Assembly: GCA_029531795.1 (NCBI GenBank)
Contig: JAPEIS010000003.1
Coordinates: 1,798,001 to 1,862,000 of the forward strand
Length of the DNA: 64,000 nt
DNA from: Sclerotinia nivalis
Lineage: Eukaryota > Ascomycota > Leotiomycetes > Helotiales > Sclerotiniaceae
Direction of reading: 5' to 3'
Every line of letters starts with the position of its first letter. The first letter of the stretch is position 1. The position numbers were made by a program, and so were the translations under genes. This document shows positions 22,542 to 34,112 of this stretch, piece by piece. A model generated the notes under the pieces. The model made no database searches. It was given only the letters and a program-made list of their open reading frames with translations, and was not told the DNA's origin.

Positions 22542-24054
22542 CATCCGCAAAATATTTTCTCTACTTTTCGGCGCTGGTGGCGCCAAAAACGCTTTGGCGG
22601 TTTTGTGAAACTCGCCTAATTACGGCGTCAATCGATACACCCGTAAAATTTTGCTTGGTACCAACCGACGCCAAAACGACGCCAAAACGACGTCAAGTGT
22701 ACCAACGACGCCAAAATGTATCAACGACACCAAATATATCAACGATGCCAAAATGTACTAACGATACCAAAATATACTAACAACATCAAAATATACCAAC
22801 GATACCAAAATATATCAATAATATTATCGATACCAAAATATATTATTAATAAAAAAATAATTTATTTTATTAATTATTCATTAGTAGCTTTTTGTTAATA
22901 ATCATTCATTAATAATTATTTATTAATAATTATTTATTAGTAATCATTCATTAGTAATCATTCATTAGTAATCATTCATTAATAAATTTTTTTTATTTGA
23001 AATTCGAATTAAAGACTTTACTATTAAACTATAAATTTTTAATTTTTTATATTAATAATATATTATATGAAAATATATAATAATAAGAATAATAATAAAG
23101 GAGAATAATAAAAATGAATAATAAAAGAAAATGATAAACATAAATAATAAGGAAGAATAATAAAAAGAATGGTATAAATGAATAATAAAGATGAATAATA
23201 TAGATGAATGATAAAGATAAATAATAAAGATAAATGATAAAGATAAATGATAAAGATAAATGATATAAATGAATAGTAAAGAGAATAATATAAATGAATA
23301 GTATAAATGAATGATAAGGAGAATAATATGAATGAATAGTAAGAAGAATGATATAAATGAATGATATGAATGAATGGTAAGGAGAATGGTATGAATAAAT
23401 GATAAAGATAATAGTAAGGATGAATGATAAGGATAATAATAAAGTTGAATGGTAAGGAAAATAATATAAATGAATAATAAGGAGAATAATATAAATGAAT
23501 GATAAGGAGAATAGTATGAATGAATAATAAAGATAATGGTAAGGATGAATAGTATGAATAAATGGTAAGAATGAATAATATGAATAAATAGTATAAATGA
23601 ATAATAAAGAAAATGATATAAATGAATAGTATGAATAAATAATAAGGATTTTTTAATTCTTTTGATATATTTTGATATCAATAGTGATTTTGGTATTATT
23701 GATATATTTTAATATCGTTAGTATATTTTGATATCGTTTTAGTATTGATTGATATATTTTGATATCGTTGATATATTTTGATATCGATTAGTACATTTTG
23801 ATATTATTAGTATATTTTGGTATCATTGATATATTTTGGTATTGTTGATATATTTTGATGTCGTTGGTACATTTGGCATCGATTTGGTATCGATTTGGTA
23901 TCGATTTGGTGCTTCATATTAGTTCTGTTGATGCATTCGGTGCCGCTTCGGCGTTTCATATTAATTCTGTTGGTACCGATTGATACTCTTTCGGCGCCGA
24001 CCGCGGAGTTTATTTATTTTGAGATTTTCCGGAGCTTAAAATGTTTTGCGAATG
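22542..24054. mobile_element. short-TIR element with inverted minisatellite arms (CMC/Plavaka-like, non-autonomous)
   Basis: 1513 bp. The ends are inverted (CATCCGCAAAATATTTT and CATTCGCAAAACATTTT), flanked by TC on both sides. Its removal joins the inner Gypsy correctly (compare outer 29995-30030). The left arm (22665-22850) repeats a unit like CGACGCCAAAATGTACCAA. The right arm (23655-23980) is the inverted form. Between them lie tandem ATTAATAATCATTCATT-type units (22857-22985) and a purine-rich array (23085-23650). No real gene: the long open frame on the - strand is the array itself. The left end is shared with 34113, next to a Plavaka-like transposase, so it is probably a deletion derivative using that enzyme. 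Confidence 0.65.
23085..23650. repeat. minisatellite, GAATAATAAGGA-type units
   Basis: About 560 bp of imperfect tandem units built from AATGAATAATAAAGA and GAGAATAATATAAAT variants, nearly C-free on the + strand. It forms the core of the short-TIR element. Confidence 0.8.
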
Positions 24055-24056
24055 TC

Positions 24057-25500
24057 TGGTTTTCTATTGAGAATATCTGTTTTAATATTTTCTGTTCCTT
24101 TGATATATGAAATACGAAAATTGTAAATAGCTATAGTTTCGGATTATCTTACTTGTCATCTATTTAATTCCTTTGTTGTAGTGAAGTAAACCAGGTTTTT
24201 GTAATCGGTATATACTTATACTATATATTTCGATCTTTCCAAATAGACTCTCCATTCTTTAAATACTTCGATTATAATTAGTAGCTCTTTATTATAAATT
24301 TCGTAATTTAATTTTACTAGCGATAGTTTGCGGGAATAGTAGATTATTGATTGTTATTTCTTGTTTACTTCAGATTGGCTTAATATAATCTTTAAAATGT
24401 AGTCTGAAGAATCAATTTCAATTACAATCGATAGTTCTAGATCGAATAATAAGAGTATTAATTCTTTCATAGAGATTTACTTGAATAATTCGAAAGTTTT
24501 CTATATCTTTTTCGTTTATTGAAACTTTCCCTGATTCTTTTTGGTTATTTCAGATATCGGAATTGCTATTTTCGAATAATCTTTAATAAATCTGTAATAA
24601 AAATTAGCAAATCTTAAAAAGGATTATACTTCTTTAATACTCGTAAACTAATTCCATTCCTGAATAGCCTTTAATTTATCAAACTCATTTTGAATCCTTC
24701 TAAAAAGATTATATAATCCAAAAACTCCGTTTCTATAATATGGAATATATATTTGCTAGATTTACATTAAAGATCCATTTTCTTCAAGCATACTAATACA
24801 TTACTAACATTCTGAATATATTATTTCAAAGTCTTTAAATATACCAATATATCGTCCAAATAACAAATACAACAAATATCAAGATACTTTCTTAATATAT
24901 TATTTACCAAACGTATATATATTATTAATACATTGATTAGCTCGAATGATATAATCTGATACTTATATAATCTGTATCGAATTCTGAATACTGTTTTCTA
25001 TTCTTTATCTTTCTTCATTCTGATTAAATAAAAACTATTTCGTAAATCAAACTTGGAGAAGATTTTAGCTTTCCTTAATCGATCTTTCAATTCCATAATT
25101 AATGAAAGTAAATATCAATCCTTGATTGTTATATTGTTGAGCTTGTAGTAATTTATATATAGCCTTTTGATTCCATCCTTTTTTGGTATATATAATATAA
25201 AATTAGCTATTTATAAGATAGATTCTTTGATCTATTCTTTTTTTAAACTATCGTTAATATATTCCTTAAGCATTTTCAAATCTCTTTTTGATATTTGATA
25301 AATAGATCCGAATAGAGATATCTTCTCTTCCATTAATATTATTTCATAATCCCACAATTTGTATTCTGATAAAGCTTTATAGCCTTTTCGTTTTTCGAAA
25401 AGTTTTGTGTATTTCATATACTTCATTGATGTATCTATCAATAAAGGATCCTGAGTTTGATATTCTACATCGATAAAATTGTTCGCTTTCAACTCTCTAA
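24057..25500 (-). pseudogene. inner Gypsy RT and RNase H
   Basis: On the - strand from 25492: an open segment of 86 codons, then the RT core to about 24650. The motif YLDDILVY (DNA 24842-24862) keeps both Asp residues. RNase H follows to about 24130. A GC-normal copy does not exist in the window, but it aligns with the outer element 28600-29990. Many stops; the enzyme is not functional. Confidence 0.75.
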
Positions 25501-25687
25501 AGTGTATATTCAGTTTCGCAAATTTTTACGTATCTCGATAATCGTAATTGTATTAATTGAATATCAAAGTTCCTCGATTCCAATTGATATTGGGGTTGTA
25601 CTGTATTAATTATAGTATATCTAATATAATCTGGTGATTCTCTAAAGGAATCACATCAAGTTATATAAATTTGTGATATTCATTTAT

Positions 25688-25891
25688 TTATATCTCTATT
25701 GATTTGATCTCCATTCGTACCATCCCTTTATCAGTATCAATTAGTTGTTCATTTATTAATTGCAATATATATAGGTGTTTCTTCGTTTGAAACCTTATAC
25801 CAGCTTTTTGTACAGCTTTATATACAATAAAATTTCCGATTGCTCCAAAGTTTATCATAACTCTAAACCGGTATCCATTGATTATAATCAT
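25688..25891 (-). pseudogene. inner Gypsy retropepsin (protease)
   Basis: 67 open codons including INGYRFRVMINFGAIGNFI. This matches the active-site context of Gypsy proteases (...DSGATGNFI), with catalytic Asp changed to Asn and Ser to Phe. It is therefore inactive even where the frame is open. Confidence 0.65.
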
Positions 25892-27590
25892 CTAATTGAT
25901 CTATCCACTGTATCCTATAGCATTTAATTATCTGTTTTAACTCTTCTAATCAATTTGGTCAATTTGGTCAATTAAACGATTTAATTGATTAGATGAAGAA
26001 ATATCCCAATAATCTTCTTCTTTATCATTTATAATTGTTTAACCAATTGAAATCTCGTCGTCGAGTATGTTTTTCCATTTAGTAACTAAAAATAATCCTT
26101 GTATAGCCCGAAGAAAATGTTCTATTGCCTAAGAAGATTGTATAATTTGGACTTATACCAAATACTCATCCCCCACCTTTCGTACTAGATATATCTTGTA
26201 TATAGAATAATTAATATTATAATAAAAGTAAATGATTTTCTATATTTCTTTTTGTTTTGGTATTTTCATATAATGATATAAGATTCTTTCGACAAAAAAG
26301 AAATTGATCGTTACTTTATACTATAGAATTCTATATTTATCGATGATTCTTGCCTTATAAATTTCTCCTTCTATAATATTTATAATATTTAAATCGTCGC
26401 TATGAATTCCTTTATTTGTTTCTCCGAATTTCCAAATTCGATAATTCCATTTGTCGATATATTATATAATCCAAAGTTCCCTTAAACTTGATTTTCGATC
26501 GATCTACAAAATTGATTTTTCTTTTGAATCTTTTGATTCTTCGAATTGATTATCCTTCAATTGTTCTTTAAAATCTAAATTCATACAATTTAGAATGTAT
26601 AATTGAAATACGAATATCACATTGAATTGCTTTTTGTCTTTTTAAAGTTTCTTATTTCGATTGAAGTTTCCTTATTTCTTCTAACAATGAATTGCAACTC
26701 TATATCCTGATTATCTATATTCGAAATATAACTTTTCATTTCTACATCTATTCATTTCTTTCTTAAATAACTTTCCTTGGATAATAATATCCAATTCCAT
26801 TGGATTTTTATAACTTTCATTTTTAGTTTGACAATGTCTTTTTTCATTTCGCTTGTAATTCTAATCTGAATAGTTTTGGAACTTCTTGTTTCGCTGATAT
26901 TTGTAAAGTTGATTATCGATTTTGATTACGAATTCTATCATTTCGTTGATATTCATAGATTCGATGCCTTTTGCAAATTCCAATTTTATATAATCCTTAA
27001 GATTGCAATAGAAATGATTTAGCAAAGCTTACTAATCCCATCCGATTTGATTAGTATATCATTTGAATTCTATAGTATAATTGATTACTATTCTAGTTTA
27101 TTTTAAAACGAATAGATTTCATTTGGCTATCTTAATTTCATTAATATCCCTAAATACTCGTCCGATTTCTCTCTTGAACTTTACAAAGCTTTCAAAAATG
27201 ATTCATATAATTATTATATAATGATTTTTAAACTTGATAAAGTAATCTCTGAAATAAAATTGAATCCATTTAGCTATTTCTTTATAAAGATAAAAAGAAG
27301 TATAAAAACTATAACTATCGAGAGTTACAAATTTGGTAATATTGAATTTAAAGTACATTTCAATTTGGAATAGAAAGGTTTCGAATTCCCTTCGATTGTC
27401 ATAATACTTATCGGGCACTGCTATTTGTAAAATTTCCGTAATCTATACTAGAACAGGATCAGCATCTGATAACTCGATATCGCTATCGTTATCGTTATTA
27501 TTATTCAATAAAGTACTGATAATAGGATCTTGCGAAGATATAGCGAAATAAAGTATACCAAATCGGTATTTGAGTTAATAAAGATACTCA
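25892..27590 (-). pseudogene. inner Gypsy gag and gag-pol junction
   Basis: Mirror image of the outer gag. It includes MPDKYYDNRREFETFLFQIEMYF (27418 leftward) and a capsid core. It ends near 26140 at the gag-pol junction that the outer element lost to the insertion. RIP-type stops throughout. Confidence 0.65.
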
Positions 27591-27593
27591 AAG

Positions 27594-28008
27594 TGTTATA
27601 CTGCTACAATCCTTTATTACTAGAAAATGATTAAAAGGCTTATAGAAAGACTATAGTAATTTCTACTAAAGATCAAATAAAGGTTTAATAAGAATGAAGA
27701 TATAACAATTGTATTATATAATAACTATAATATTTAAATTAATGATTATTCTTAAATACAAAACTCTACAATAAAAGAATCTATTCTACTTATATAGATC
27801 TTTGTATTTGGGAGCCTTAAGAGCCCTCGAAGCTCCAATACTCTAAGAGTGTTGGGAGCCTTCGAAACTCCAATGCTCTATTATATGATTTGATACTAAT
27901 ATAGCCTATATTCGTTTGTTTCTACGACCATCTTAATCTCATACTAATTTGATCAAATCATAACGTGTATTCATACGATCGATTATTGTAAGATCCGTGA
28001 TCGTAACA
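27594..28008 (-). repeat. 5' LTR of inner Gypsy
   Basis: 415 bp; reverse complement from TGTTACGATCACGG to GTAGCAGTATAACA, keeping the canonical TG...CA ends. U3 contains GGGAGCC and CTCGAAGCTCC repeats that the outer LTRs lack. Confidence 0.9.
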
Positions 28009-28013
28009 ATGAC

Positions 28014-31000
28014 GAGATTTCAATAGATTAGACAATTACGAATGATAAGAAAAAAGACTATTGGAATGTTTCATTGTTTGATCAATTAAATTATATAATT
28101 GATCAAATTGATCAAAACAACTGAACAGGTCAAAATAGATAATTAAATGTTACAGGATATAACAGATAGATTAACCAGATAATTATAATCAATAGGTATC
28201 GGCTTAAAACTATAATAGACTCTAAAACAATCGGAAATTTTATCGTATAAGAAGCTGTATAGAAAACTAATATAAAGTTCCAAACGAAGAAATACCTATA
28301 TATATTGCAATTAGTAAATGAATAATTAATTGATACTGAAAATAGAATAATACAAATAGAGACTAAACTAATAGAAATACAAATAAATAAACGTTACAAA
28401 TTCATACAGCTTGATATAGTTCCATTAAAGAATCATCAGATCATATTAGATATACTATAATTGATATAGTATAACCCCAATATTAATTGGAATCGAGGAA
28501 CTTTGATACTCGATCAATACGATTGTAATCATTGAGATATATACAAATCTATGAGATTGAATATATGTTTTAGGAAGTTGAAGGTGAATAATCTTATCAA
28601 TATAGAATACCGAATTCAGGATTCCTCATTGACAAATATACCAATGGAATATAGAAAATATACAAAACTTTTCGAAAAACAAAAAGGCTATAAGACTTTA
28701 CTAGAATACAAATTGTAGGATTACGAAATAGTATTAATAAAAGAAAAGATGTTTCTATTCGAATCTATTTATTAAATATCGAAAGAAGATTTAAGAATGC
28801 TCAAGGAATATATTAACGATAGTTTAAAGAAAGAATAGATTAGAGAATTTACTTTATAAACAATTAGCCTTGTATTATATATATCTAAAAAGAATAGAAT
28901 CAAAAGATTATATATAGATTATTGTAAGCTCAATAATATAATAATCAAGGATCGATATTCATTTCTATTAACTATAGAATTGAGAGATCGATTGGGGAAA
29001 GCTAAGATCTTCTCCAAGTTTGATTTACGAAATGGTTTTCATTTAATCAAAATGAAGAAAGATGAAGAATGGAAAACAATATTCAGGATTCGACACAGAT
29101 TATACAAATATCAGATTATACTATTCGAATTAATCAATATATTAACGATATATATATATTTAGTAAACAATATATTGAAAAAATATCTCGATATTTATTG
29201 TATTTGTTATTTGAACGATATATTGGTTTATTCAAAGATTTTGAAATAATATATTTAAGATATTAATAATATTTTAGTATATTTGAAGAAAACAGATCTT
29301 CAATGCAAATCTAGCAAATATATATTCCATATTATAAAGATAGAGTTTTTAGATTATACAATCTTTCTAAAAGGATTTAAGATAAGTTCGGACAAACTCT
29401 AGATTATTCAAAAATAGAATCAGTTTATGAGTATTAAAGAAATACAATCCTTTTTAGAATTTGCCAATTTCTATTACAGATTCATTAAAGATTATTCGAA
29501 AATAGCAATTCCAATATCGGAAATAACCAAAAAGAATTAAGGAAAGTTTCAATAAACGGAAAAGATATAGAAAGTTTTCGAATTATTCAAATAAGCCTTT
29601 ATGAAAGAATCGATACTCTTATTATTCGATTCAGAACTATCGATTGTAATTGAAACCGATTCTTCGGATTACGCTCTAAAAGCAATACTAAGTTAATTAG
29701 AAGTAAATAAGAAATAATAATCAATAATCTACTATTCTTATAAGCTATCATCAACAGAATTGAATTATAAGATTTATAACAAAGAATTGCTAATTATAAT
29801 CGAAGTATTTAGGGAATGAAGAATCTATTTGAAAGGATCGAAATATATAATACAGATATATACCGATTACAAAAACTTAATTTATTTTATTATAATGAAG
29901 GAATTAAACAGATAGCAGATCAGATAATCCGAAATTATAGCTGTCTACAATTTTCGTATTTTATATATTAAAGAAATAGAAAACATTAAAGTTGATACTT
30001 TCAATAGAAAACCGGAATATTTACAAAATAAAGGATATGAAATATATATGATCTTAAAGGAAGAAGATAATATATTAGTATATAACAAATCACAATTCAT
30101 TATTTTCTTCAAAGTAGATTATAATACAATTAAAGAATAATTGAAAACAGAATATAAATAAAATATTATTACAAAACGAATCCTCAAAAATATAAACAAC
30201 TTGAAGAAAAAATTCAATATCAATAAAAAGTTTATATATTTTCATAACAAATTATATATACCTTCTAAATTAATTGAAGGATATATTCGAAAATAATACA
30301 AGCTTTCAATTTATAGATATCAAAAAATAACTAAAACCTTTGCTAGAATCAAGAAAGAAGTTTACTTTCCGAAAATAAGAATTACAATTGAGAAAGTAAT
30401 TAAGAATTGTGATATCTATATATAAAACAAAGCCACTAGATATACTCTATATAATCATTTAAAACTCTTGAACTATTTATTCAATTATAGAAGTCTATTG
30501 TATAGGATTTCGTAATGAAACTATTTATATCCAAAGAATTAGTTATACTAAAAAAATATAATTCTGTTTTAATAATAACAAATAGATTAATGAAATTCAT
30601 TTATATAATATCATTCTGTAAAAAATAGATAATGAATAATTTGATTTATATATTCCTACAAAATATAATCAGTATATATAATATATTAGAAAAAATAATT
30701 TTAGATAAAGATAAGTTTTTCATATTAAAATTTTGGATTACTCTTATAATATTGCTTAAAATCAAATACAAACTATTTATAACATTTCATTTTCAAATAA
30801 ATAGTTAAATAGAACATTTAAATCAAATAATGAAAGTTTATCTATATTGCTATATCAATTATAAATAAAACAACTAAATCGAACTATTATCCTTAACTCA
30901 ATTCGTATACAATATATCGAAGACAGAAACAACCAAGATAACACTAATATACATTAACTATAAATATACTTCATTGACTTATCGATCATTACTTTTATAA

Positions 31001-31453
31001 ACAGCGAATACCAATGAAGCTATAAAAGATATATCGGAAATCAAGGAATTATATAAACAGCTTTCGTTGGATTTGCAATTTATAATTTTGAGAACAACTA
31101 TATATTACAATGAATCCCAAAATATAGAATCTATTCTTAAAAAGAGAAACAAAGTTTATTTGATTCAAAGAAACATTTAAATACAATAATCAAGCGATAA
31201 ATTAAACTACAAGAAACTTGAATCATTCGAAATCGATAAAGTAGTAAAACCTATCAATTTTAAATTGAAGTTACTAAATACTATAAATATCTATCCAATA
31301 TTTTATATATCCCTATTCGAATTAATATCATCAGAAATATCAAATATACTAAAAACTATAATCGAACCTATCAATCCAAACACTAAATACAATATCGAAA
31401 CAATACTAGATTACAAATATATTAAAAATACAATCAAATACTTGATCAAATGA
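28014..31453 (+). pseudogene. pol of outer Gypsy: protease to chromodomain
   Basis: Resumes right after the second TSD copy. Protease lies at about 28190-28420. RT has FSKFDLRNGFHLIKM and YLNDILVYS (29203-29229; Asp to Asn). RNase H is about 29430-29990, integrase about 30200-31200. The C-terminal LLNTINIYPIFYISLFEL...TILDYKYI (31265-31453) is open for 62 codons and matches the chromodomain-like end of the inner element. Dozens of RIP-type stops. Confidence 0.75.
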
Positions 31454-31550
31454 TTTGATTATCTACATTCAGAAAACACTTAGGAACCAAAAAAGAACCT
31501 CAATTATCTTGAAAAATTGAGAATGTTCTATCAACAATATCCAGATCTCC

Positions 31551-32000
31551 TCAAAAAGGATCCGAAAGATTCAAGAAAAACAAAAGATCGAAACCCTTCA
31601 AAGAATCAAACGAAGTATTACTAAAACTAAAAACGTTTTCGTTCTTTTTCTCTTTTACAATTTGTTTATTTATTATTCTTTTTTTCTTCTCTAAAGTATC
31701 TAATTCATCTATTATAAGAAGACTATATCGAATCATTTCAGAAGTCCGATTTTAAAGAAAGTATTATTATTATCGAAACGAAACAATTTCGATAAAGTTT
31801 TTTCATATTCGCAATCCAAGTATTTCTATTTACAAATAATACTCATTATATCATTAGTAGAAAAATCCGAAACATTATACTTCTGATTTCAATAAGTATA
31901 TTCATTATAACGAATAAAATTTTCCTTAACAATAATACAATAATACAAATGTTTTTCGCAGTAAATACAAAAAGGTATAATAAAACCTTCAAATTCAATT
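31551..32000 (-). pseudogene. antisense Cys-rich ORF of outer Gypsy, decayed
   Basis: Counterpart of 11378-11716. A 61-codon frame (31736-31551) contains IDELDTLEKKK and continues to SFDSLKGFDLLFF. Upstream on the - strand (to about 32000) a Cys-containing stretch with CIYCEKH can be traced through stops. It keeps the same antisense position between integrase and 3' LTR. Confidence 0.5.
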
Positions 32001-32148
32001 AACAAAGAAAGCTTAATTCGTTCTTTATATTTCTTTAATCACAAAGATAGTATAATAAAGAAAAGAAAAAAAGTTTATATTTTGTTCTTTAAAAAATATA
32101 ATTCTGCCTTATAAACTTGAGACAAGCTTTAGTCTAAATAAAGGATAA

Positions 32149-32604
32149 TATTACAATCATATATTTTACAATAATTAATCATATAAATATATAATACAAT
32201 ACAATTCGATTAAATTGATATAGAATTATAATCATTCGATAATCATATAAGTATAATTATTGTTAATCGACAATTCAATAAAGATTATATGATAAACCCT
32301 GTATATTATATATACGAAATAAAGATCCAAAATATTCTAGATTCAATAAGATCATAAATCCAGAACCTTTCGAAGTTCTGAAAGCTCCAAATACGAAAAT
32401 TTATATAAATAGGATAGATTCCTTTTGTAAAATTTCGTATTCAAGAACAATCATTAATTTAAACATTATAATTACTATACAATATAATCATTATTTCGTT
32501 CAACCCTATCAAACCCCTATTTAATCTTTCGTAGAAACCATTACGGCCATTTCTATCAATCCCTTGATCACTTCCTAATGAGAAAGGATTGTAGCGGCGT
32601 AATA
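32149..32604 (+). repeat. 3' LTR of outer Gypsy
   Basis: 456 bp, TATTACAATCATAT to GTAGCGGCGTAATA, preceded by purine-rich AAATAAAGGATAA. Partner of 8795-9245. It is followed by the TSD GTAAA. Confidence 0.88.
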
Positions 32605-32718
32605 GTAAATATAGGTCGAAAATTATCGTTTTACAGGGGCAATTTTGATTCATTGTTGCAATCTGTTTCTCCGGAGGATACTTATCGTTATAATATTGTT
32701 TTTTTTGTTATTGTATAT
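32605..32718 (+). pseudogene. interrupted unknown ORF, segment 2
   Basis: Exactly 38 codons with no stop, in phase with 8700-8794 once one TSD copy is removed. Contains RKLSFYRGNFDSLL and SPEDTYRYN. It ends in the TSD TATAT (32714-32718) of the solo LTR. Product unknown. Confidence 0.5.
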
Positions 32719-32973
32719 TGTGACGATCCTGTTATTCTATTATGCCATAAATGCCTTAGGCCATTCTTTCGGATTTTGGTCCCCTCCGAAGGGACCAAAA
32801 TGCCTCAGGTTATTATTTCATTTATTTCACCCTGTATTCGCTTAGGGCTTTGGTCCCCTCCGAGGGGACCATAAAAGGCTCAACTCTATTGTATTTGGTA
32901 CGGTAGTTTGTTATTCTCTAGTATAGATTAATTGATTCATTCTATCATGCCTTGAATTAAGACCATCGTCACA
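32719..32973 (+). repeat. solo LTR of the third-Gypsy family
   Basis: 255 bp with perfect inverted ends TGTGACGAT and ATCGTCACA and perfect TSD TATAT (32714-32718, 32974-32978). It has about 50 bp more than the LTRs at 13017 and 21969, because a segment around GGTCCCCTCCGAAGGGACC is duplicated. Little mutated. ATAAAAGGC follows the second hairpin as a likely TATA element. Confidence 0.9.
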
Positions 32974-32978
32974 TATAT

Positions 32979-33170
32979 GTTCCTTCTCTTACGACCGAAA
33001 AAGCTCGGCGATTTCCGGCGTTAGATGTTATAAATTTGGATTTTTTTACAAAAAAGAATGTTCGGCGGAGTATTGATAGTAATACTTCGGAGGCTTCTAC
33101 GATTCGGCTGGACCGGTATGAGGAGGTATTATCTGTAGTAGATTTTTTTTGGAGAGAAAATGACGATTAA
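32979..33170 (+). pseudogene. interrupted unknown ORF, segment 3 with stop
   Basis: 63 codons and TAA at 33168-33170, in phase with segment 2 after removal of the solo LTR and one TSD copy. Contains EKARRFPALDVINLDFF and RLDRYEEVLSVVDFFWREND. With segments 1 and 2 it gives 131 sense codons. No family was recognised. The acidic, aromatic end looks like a true protein C-terminus. Confidence 0.5.
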
Positions 33171-33614
33171 TTGCAACTATCTAAAATGAAAACTTGTCGT
33201 CCTTTGTTATATTTGAAATGAACTTTTGTAACTCGCTATGTAGGGTCCCTGGGGTCCCCGGGGTCCCCGGTGGAGTTGTCGGTACAAACAAACTTTTATA
33301 TATTGAAAATATTGCTCCAAGAAGTGTACACCACCGTTATTTGTAGAGCAAATTATCAGCTAGTAAATTGGGGGTCTTTCGAGAATCTGAGTGAATCATA
33401 TAACCTTAGCTTTAATGAATTACAAATTGGTCTTATGTCTCAAGGATATGGCCAAGTTATTATTACAAGAATTGATGGAATAGTGAATGATATGAAATGT
33501 TGTAGTTGTTTGATCTTATCCAGTCGCTTAGGTTCTACCTCTGGTGAAGGAGAGAAATATAGTTTATAACCCGGAGTTCAACCGGCGGCTGTTTTGGACT
33601 ACAACAAGGCTTCT
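33171..33614. other. balanced region, possible ORF and GC-rich tandem
   Basis: A short tandem of GGGGTCCCC units lies at 33243-33270. A frame of about 100 codons (33270-33569) follows, containing SQGYGQVIITRIDGI. It lacks an ATG in good context and resembles no family I know. After its stop comes CCGGAGTTCAACCGG, an inverted repeat. It may belong to the repeat at 33615. Confidence 0.35.
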
Positions 33615-33731
33615 TGATTGATTGATTGATTAAATTAACGTTTATATTGAGTTTAAGATTATCTAAGACGGTTAGAAGCTTTGTAAACTTCTAATAAATA
33701 ACAATTGGTGAAATGTTAATTATATTAGGCT
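33615..33731 (+). repeat. inverted partner of 6817-6932
   Basis: Begins TGATTGATTGATTGATTAAA. It is about 80% identical to the reverse complement of 6817-6932, with most differences being C-to-T or G-to-A in this copy. Confidence 0.7.
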
Positions 33732-34112
33732 AAAGTTAGTATAATTTGGGGAGATTGAGATGGTCTCAATCTATTAATTTTGAATGAGGGAAGTGAAAAC
33801 TAATTTTGAGGAATAAAGTCTATTTTATAAATATTTTTGTATATAATAAGGAAAATAATAAATAAAATATAATATAATTTGGAGTTGGAATGATTTATTT
33901 TATATAGAGGGGTAAATTGATCGATTTGATTAAATAAATTAATCAAATTGATTTAATTAATTATTTTCTTTTGATTGATTTTTTTCTTTTTTGTTTTTTT
34001 GTTTTATATTCTTTTATATTTTAATAAGATGTTATAATCTAGTAATTATTTTTGTTTTTTCGATAAATTCGAGAGTCTTGATAATTCTTGTTTTAGTATA
34101 AAGTAGATATTT
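33732..34112. other. AT-rich spacer
   Basis: Transition from balanced DNA to the next AT-rich block. No gene or repeat recognised, apart from palindromic AATTGATTTAATTAATT-type sequence near 33945. Confidence 0.5.

Larger units (their letters stand above)
10779..28008 (-). mobile_element. inner Ty3/Gypsy retrotransposon, inserted in outer Gypsy
   Basis: Minus-strand element with 3' LTR at 10779-11193 and 5' LTR at 27594-28008 (415 bp each). TSD ATGAC is perfect at 10774-10778 and 28009-28013. Joining the flanks restores the sequence seen uninterrupted (as reverse complement) near 26040-26060. It is broken by the third Gypsy (13017-22173) and a short-TIR element (22542-24054). Net length is about 6.6 kb, from the same family as the outer element. 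Confidence 0.9.
8795..32604 (+). mobile_element. outer Ty3/Gypsy retrotransposon carrying nested insertions
   Basis: Two same-orientation LTRs (8795-9245 and 32149-32604) bound gag (9.3-10.5 kb) and pol (28.0-31.5 kb). The 5-bp TSD GTAAA is perfect at 8790-8794 and 32605-32609. The interior is split at 10778/28009 by the inner element. Without it the outer element is about 6.6 kb. Domain order gag, protease, RT, RNase H, integrase, chromodomain-like is that of chromoviral Ty3/Gypsy. All frames carry RIP-type stops. Confidence 0.9.

Noticed and set aside
23052..23681. 209-codon open frame on the - strand
   Set aside because: It is the translation of a purine-rich minisatellite lacking stops; the His/Ile/Tyr/Leu periodicity reflects the DNA repeat, not a protein.
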